A DNA stretch of 23,438 nucleotides from a virus. The position numbers and the translations under genes were made by a program. Within the stretch, counting starts at the first letter, position 1. The number at the start of each line of letters is the position of its first letter. Location: the IMG/VR virus record IMGVR_UViG_3300037427_004749, positions 1-23,438 of that record; one strand, given 5' to 3'. Of the stretch, positions 8,667 through 13,200 are shown in pieces. The notes under the pieces are model-generated. The model made no database searches. It saw only the letters and a list, made by a program, of their open reading frames with translations, and was not told the origin of the DNA.

Positions 8667-8754
8667 ATTTTACTATCTCTTTGTTTGATCTACATTTACT
8701 CATACATGGACTTTTTATGAAAATTCCTGAACAAATCAATAGGAGACAGTAAAC

Positions 8755-9615
8755 ATGTCAGACCAAGGTAAGACTAGAGAGAGCAATAAGGTATTTACAG
8801 CAGATCAAGGAGCAAGATCTGCGATGCCTACTAGAAACGTAATGAAGGATGACTTCAACTTTGAAATTCCAGTAGAGTCCGTTCCTCTGCCTTCGTGTGG
8901 TATAACATATGCCACAGACTCAGCTTTGTCGCATCAAGAAACAGTTGATATCAAGGCGATGACAGCTAAAGAGGAAGATATTTTAACATCTAGATCTTTG
9001 ATTAAGAAGGGTACAGTTATTACACACCTTCTAAGGTCTTGCTTGGTTAATAAGAATGTTGATCCTGATGAAATGCTATCCGGTGATAGAAATGCTTTGA
9101 TGACTGCTGTTAGAATTACAGGTTACGGCTCAGACTATAATGTTGAAGTCGACTGTCCTGCATGTGGTGAAAGATCAAAGCAATCATTTGATCTTGCTGC
9201 TCTACCTATTAAGCGTCTTAATATTGCTCCTGTAGCAGACGGCGCAAATATGTTTGAATTTGAACTCCCACTAACCAAGAAAACTGTTAGATTCAAGTTT
9301 CTAACAGGTGCCGATGAGGCTGAGTTAGCTGTAATTCAAGAAAGAAAGAAGAAGCAGGGACTGTCTGCTGAAAATCTAGTAACTCAAAGACTTATGTTCT
9401 CTATTACTGCTATTGACGGTATTACAGACAAGTCTAAGATTTCAATGTTCTGTAGGCATATGCCAGCCCGAGATTCTTTGGCCCTTAGAAAACATATTGA
9501 TAAGCACGAGCCCGGTATCGATATGAAGTCCTGGATGGACTGCCCTTCGTGTCTCGAACACTCGGAGGTAAGGCTCCCAATCGGGGCCGCGTTTTTTTGG
9601 CCTGACACCCAGTGA
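8755..9615 (+). CDS. Baseplate hub / tape-measure assembly protein, T4 gp26-like, zinc-knuckle (short isoform)
   Basis: 286 aa; ATG at 8755 with AGGAG at 8741-8745. It resembles the T4-type baseplate protein family that contains gp26. Visible family signs are VPLPSCGITY at about residues 42-51 (an LPS-x-G-x-x-Y motif), a helical middle, two cysteine knuckles at C134/C137 (CPACG) and C263/C266 (CPSC), and the C-terminal AAFFWPD. The two CxxC pairs probably bind one zinc, with a domain of about 125 residues inserted between them. Family members of this kind lie upstream of the tape measure gene and act in hub assembly or as chaperones. The last codons contain a T7 run at 9592-9598 and overlap a second open frame, so this is probably the short product of a frameshift pair comparable to lambda gpG. 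No membrane segment or signal peptide is seen. Confidence 0.7.
   Translation: MSDQGKTRESNKVFTADQGARSAMPTRNVMKDDFNFEIPVESVPLPSCGITYATDSALSHQETVDIKAMTAKEEDILTSRSLIKKGTVITHLLRSCLVNKNVDPDEMLSGDRNALMTAVRITGYGSDYNVEVDCPACGERSKQSFDLAALPIKRLNIAPVADGANMFEFELPLTKKTVRFKFLTGADEAELAVIQERKKKQGLSAENLVTQRLMFSITAIDGITDKSKISMFCRHMPARDSLALRKHIDKHEPGIDMKSWMDCPSCLEHSEVRLPIGAAFFWPDTQ
9572..9598 (+). promoter_or_regulatory. Probable programmed +1/-2 ribosomal frameshift site (T7 run with 5' hairpin)
   Basis: The zero-frame codons are GCG TTT TTT TGG, so seven T lie at 9592-9598. Skipping one T (+1), or slipping back two, moves ribosomes into the frame that is open from 9572 to 9850. That frame's last upstream stop is TAA at 9569-9571 and the zero-frame stop is TGA at 9613-9615, so the slip site sits inside the only 44-base stretch where a shift could work. 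A hairpin of 6 bp (9572-9577 with 9583-9588, one G-U) ends 3 bases before the T run and may be a stimulator. A -1 shift would stop after two codons (TTG GCC TGA). The site is inferred from sequence and not proven. Confidence 0.65.
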
Positions 9616-9850
9616 TAAAGAAGTATTCTTAGAGCACATATTTGGGTTAATGTATTATTCTGGCTTCTCTTATACAGAGGCCTATAATTTACCTGTGTGG
9701 CAAAGAATATGGTTTATCCAGCGGATAAATAAAGAGATAAAAGCCTCCGACGGCCAAAGTAGGTCTGCGCAGAACAACACACCTGACTCCCGTGCCATGA
9801 TGAATCGCGCGCGTTCTCAAGTGCCGGCTAAATTAAGAAGATTTAGCTAA
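9599..9850 (+). CDS. C-terminal extension made by frameshift from the gp26-like gene (G/GT-type tape-measure chaperone)
   Basis: This frame adds about 83 residues after the shift, starting GLTPSDKEVFLEHIFGL and continuing with YYSGFSYTEAYNLPVWQR to a TAA at 9848-9850. An ATG exists at 9650 but has no ribosome binding site, and the amphipathic, protein-like stretch starts before it. No ATG, GTG or TTG lies between the opening of the frame and 9650, so entry by frameshift explains the frame better than independent initiation. The SYTEAYNLPVWQRIWFIQRI helix resembles the small helical domain of 'T-type' tail chaperone extensions, which bind the tape measure protein. The C-terminus is Arg-rich and polar. 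In many long-tailed phages a pair of this kind sits right before the tape measure gene, as here (one small gene intervenes). Alternative: a separate 66-aa protein from ATG 9650, comparable to a reduced gp51. Confidence 0.65.
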   Translation, partial: GLTPSDKEVFLEHIFGLMYYSGFSYTEAYNLPVWQRIWFIQRINKEIKASDGQSRSAQNNTPDSRAMMNRARSQVPAKLRRFS

Positions 9851-9875
9851 GATTTACGCAGACTGCAGTAAAAAG

Positions 9876-9891
9876 ATACTTATAGCATAAG
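9876..9891 (+). promoter_or_regulatory. ATACTTA motif with CTTA/TAAG dyad, after the chaperone gene
   Basis: ATACTTA at 9876-9882 is followed by TAAG at 9888-9891 (CTTA-TAGCA-TAAG). It lies in the 96-base gap, 71 bases before the next ATG. It is the third motif copy with the complete dyad, which argues against chance for the motif as a set. Confidence 0.3.
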
Positions 9892-9901
9892 TCTATAGAT
9901 A

Positions 9902-9939
9902 GCTGGTAACTTCACCAGCGACATATTTATAGCTGGAGG
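9902..9939 (+). promoter_or_regulatory. Alternative hairpins around the ribosome binding site of the 80-aa gene
   Basis: GCTGGT (9902-9907) and ACCAGC (9914-9919) form a perfect 6-bp stem with a 6-base loop. The same CCAGC (9915-9919) can instead pair with GCTGG at 9932-9936, which overlaps the GGAGG ribosome binding site (9935-9939) of the gene starting at 9947. The two folds exclude each other, so this could switch translation on and off. The pairing is read directly from sequence; the regulatory role is inference. Confidence 0.3.
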
Positions 9940-9946
9940 CGATAGT

Positions 9947-10189
9947 ATGTCAAATAAAAATCTAATGAAAGCATCGGCAAGGTATATTCTTGGAGAGTCT
10001 ACCGGCGTGCAAATTAAAGGGTCATCTGAGAGAATTAAGACTTTTCAAGAAGTATTAACAGCCAGTAAAGACTTATATGATGCGTTGTGTGAAGAGCGTT
10101 CTCTTGATGAGATAGTAACCCTATCAGAGACAAAAAAGAAAGCCGCTGCCGATTTTCGTAAGATTACAGGCATCACTTGGCGCTTATAG
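9947..10189 (+). CDS. Small conserved-looking protein of unknown function between chaperone and tape measure genes
   Basis: 80 aa; ATG at 9947 with GGAGG at 9935-9939 (spacing 7). I do not recognise the family. The protein is soluble and mostly helical in appearance. It begins with a basic segment (KNLMKASARYILGESTG), continues with an amphipathic helix around residues 28-48 (RIKTFQEVLTASKDLYDAL), and ends FRKITGITWRL. It has one cysteine and no signal peptide or membrane segment. The real-gene call rests on a good ribosome binding site, a start in step with the motif-bearing leader, and the absence of any competing frame. The position between a tape-measure chaperone and the tape measure gene suggests a role in hub or tape-measure assembly, or a minor virion component. 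That is context only. Confidence 0.75.
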   Translation: MSNKNLMKASARYILGESTGVQIKGSSERIKTFQEVLTASKDLYDALCEERSLDEIVTLSETKKKAAADFRKITGITWRL

Positions 10190-10192
10190 TTT

Positions 10193-10224
10193 TAGGGTGT
10201 TCCATTTTAGGAATACTTACCCTA
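10193..10224 (+). other. Intergenic hairpin before the tape measure gene, enclosing an ATACTTA motif (10213-10219)
   Basis: TAGGGT (10193-10198) pairs with ACCCTA (10219-10224). After an unpaired ACTT on one side, GTTCC (10199-10203) pairs with GGAAT (10210-10214, one G-U), leaving the loop ATTTTA. No T-run follows, so it is not a standard terminator. The ATACTTA copy begins 40 bases before the tape measure ATG and forms part of the hairpin's 3' arm. A partial terminator, an RNA-processing site or a promoter element are all possible. The gene's ribosome binding site is AAGG at 10241-10244. Confidence 0.35.
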
Positions 10225-10252
10225 GATACCACTTTAGTCGAAGGTACTGAGC

Positions 10253-13200
10253 ATGGCTGATGATTTAGGCAACCAGTTAGCAATACAACAACAGATAAAT
10301 AAAGTTTTGCAAGACCGTCAGGCGATGATGGCTGCAAACTCGAAGCAGATGTCGAATCAGCTTCAATTTGCTGTTGACTTGTGTAAGGCTATGGATTGCA
10401 AGGAACTCGAGGATATCGAGGACCGAATGAAAGGCATCCACGACGAAATGCAAAAGGCCGCCGATCAGTCTAAAGAGCTCGGTGAGAATATGACTGATGC
10501 AGCCAATCAGGGTAAAGCTGCAATAGACGCACAAAACGGCTCGCTAGAAAAGAACAATAAGCTTCTGACAGCTGGAAAAGGCGCTGCAATCGGTCTAGCT
10601 GGTGGACTTATTTCTGGGTTCAAGGGCGGCATCGCAATGACGAAGTCATTGGTCGGCGCTATCGGAAATATTATCGGCTCCCTAGGGAAGGTTGGAAAGT
10701 CTATTCTTTCCCTACCTTTTAAGCTAATGGGAGGCCTAATAGGTATGGCACAGGGCGGCGGTGGCGGCCCCAGTCCCATTAGAGTCGAATTAGAAAACAT
10801 TCGAAAAGAATTTGGATCTCTGGCTTCCAATGAAGGTAAGGCAGCTGCGTCTTCGATGAAACAGTTTAGAGACCAGGCCAGTGATCTAGCTGGGACAGGT
10901 GTCTCTTTAAGAAAAGTCTTTGGTGCAGGACCTGGCGGCGTTGCAAAAGCAATGGCGTACAACCTCGAGACAATGAAAGCCCTTGGTCCGGCCGTAAGTA
11001 GATTCTCTGAAGCATTTGCTAATAGTGCCGTCGAACTTTCTGTCTTTAGAAAAGGCCTTGGATTAGCCGGCGATGAAATGGCTGGAATGATGAAACATCT
11101 CGAGGCCATGGGCAAAGACCCTGTTGACGGCTTAAGAGAAGTTACGTCAATGGCATTTCAGCTTGGTGATCAATTTGGAGTAAGCGGAAAGCTTGTTGCT
11201 AAGTCTATGGCTGTAATGTCCAAGGATGTTGCTAACTTCGGAACTCTGACTGTTAAGCAGTTAGGTACTGCCTCTGTCTTTGCTAGAAAACTTGGAATAG
11301 AAATTAAAGATCTACAGGGTCTAGTAGGCAAATTTGATAATTTTGAGGATGCAGCTCAGGGTGCAGCAAAACTAAGTCAGGCATTTGGCATGAATGTAGA
11401 TGCCATGAAGATGATGAAAGAGAATGACCCTGCTGCACGCCTCGCGATGTTACAGAAATCGTTTAAGGCTACAGGAAAAGATGCATCTCAATTAAGTCGA
11501 CAAGAATTAAAGCTTCTCGCCTCCCAAACCGGACTAAGTGAAGAAGCTGCTCGAACTGCCTTTAGCAATAAAGGCATGAGCATGTCGTACGATGATATCC
11601 AGAAGGCGGGAGGCAAGGCGGAAAAGAAACAGCTAACTCAAGCCCAAGCCATGGATAAACTAGCTGACTCTATGGAAAGAGTCTTCGGCGGCGGCGGCGG
11701 CAAGAAGTTCAAGAGCTTCTTTGATGCATTTGTCCAGGGATTCGCGCGGGGTATCACAAGATCTAAAGAATTCCGAAAGATTATGAGAAACATTAGGAAG
11801 TCTCTTAAAGTTGTCTACAGAGGCGGCCAAGAGATTGGAAAGATGTTTGTTAAGATGTTCCCTGGCGTTCAAAAAATGATGAAAGGACTTGGTGACCTAT
11901 TCGATCCTAAGCGCTTTCGTGGACTAATGAAAGATGTCAAGGGTGTTTTTAAGCAATTTTTCAAAGATCTCAAGACAGATCCTGAAGCAGGTGTTCAGTC
12001 TTTCTTTAAAAATATAACAAAGGCATTCAAGAAATTCTTTAAAGCAGGCGGTACAGGTTCACAGCAGGTGATGGAGGGTGGTAAAGAGTTTTTAACAGCC
12101 TTCTGGCATATTTTTAAAGGTGTCTTAGCACTTGCAGTCGAAGGCTTAGCAAAGTTATTTACCCTGATTGCTGATAAGTTAGCGAATCCTCCCAAAGTAC
12201 CTACTGCACTTGGTAAGGCGTTTAGATCATTAGGGAAAGCTGCCGGAAAGCTATTAGGCGAACTATGGAAAGTTCTTAAGCCCCCACTAATTAGAGCATT
12301 TAAAGCGCTGTTTGAAGCAGCAAAGCCTGTCATTAAAAAGATGGGAATAGTATGGCTCAAGATGATGCTGACAAAGATGCTAATTATGGGTGTTGCATCA
12401 GCACTTAAAGGTGCAGTTGTTGGTAAGATCGGAATGATGCTAACAGGAATGTTCTCTAAGGTATTTAAGGCAAATCCGATACCTTCCCCAGACGACGCAC
12501 TTCCTCCTCCTCGACCTGGTCCGAGTAGAATCTCGACATTCTTGGAAAAGCTGGGTGCTATCAAAATAATGGATATCGCAAAAGCCTCGCTTAAGTTGAC
12601 ATTATTAGGCACGCTGTTCTTCCCAGCTCTTGTAGTTCTAGCTATAGTAATGAGAGTTGTTGTAGGAATTATAGGACCTAATGATGCTATAGCGGCAGCA
12701 GCTGCCATGATTGCTATTGGTGTTGCAATTGTTTCTATGAAATTTGCCATTGACGCCGGAAGTCAAATTTCGTTAGGCAAGATAGGCAAGGCAATTATGG
12801 GATTAGTCGGCGGCGCCGCTGTCTTAGTCTCTGGCGCCCTAGTATTTTCGCTAGCCCTTAGGTTTGTATCCGCATTCTTTAAAGGTATTGACTGGATCGG
12901 TGTTGGTATTGCCATGATCGGTATTGCCGTTGCTATGGGTGCTGTCGCAGCAATGATATGGGCAGCATCAGTAGTTCCGAAAGAAATGATTGTGAACGCA
13001 ACTATGAACATGGCTGTGGCATCACTATTTGTACTAGCTGTAGGATTGTTCGCGCTGGCAATGCAAGTAACAGCACCGCAAGTTATGGCTGTTCCATGGA
13101 TGGCTCTGCTACCAGTAATGCTACCGATGTTAGGTGTCATTGCACTGTTAATAGCTACAGCATTTATTTCGCAAGCCTTCGCCGCCGTTGGTATTCCAGG

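Noticed and set aside
8717-8752. Mini reading frame of 11 codons (ATG at 8717, TAA at 8750-8752) ahead of the gp26-like gene
   Set aside because: It has no ribosome binding site and spans the ribosome binding site of the real gene. It is too short to support as a leader peptide.
9589-9615. Classical -1 slip (G TTT TTT) at the same T run
   Set aside because: The -1 frame reads TTG GCC TGA and stops at once, so a -1 shift would yield only a slightly altered end, not the long second frame.
11686-11701. Short GGC run (five Gly codons) in the tape measure gene as a microsatellite or unstable repeat
   Set aside because: It is only five units and codes for a Gly linker like the one at residues 168-172. 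Nothing suggests phase variation.
11995-12750. Long open frame on the minus strand inside the tape measure gene (also 10507-11115, 14572-15105 and 1692-2306)
   Set aside because: These lie wholly opposite strong + strand genes, have no ribosome binding sites that I could see, and their composition mirrors the Ala/Gly-rich coding strand. They are shadows.
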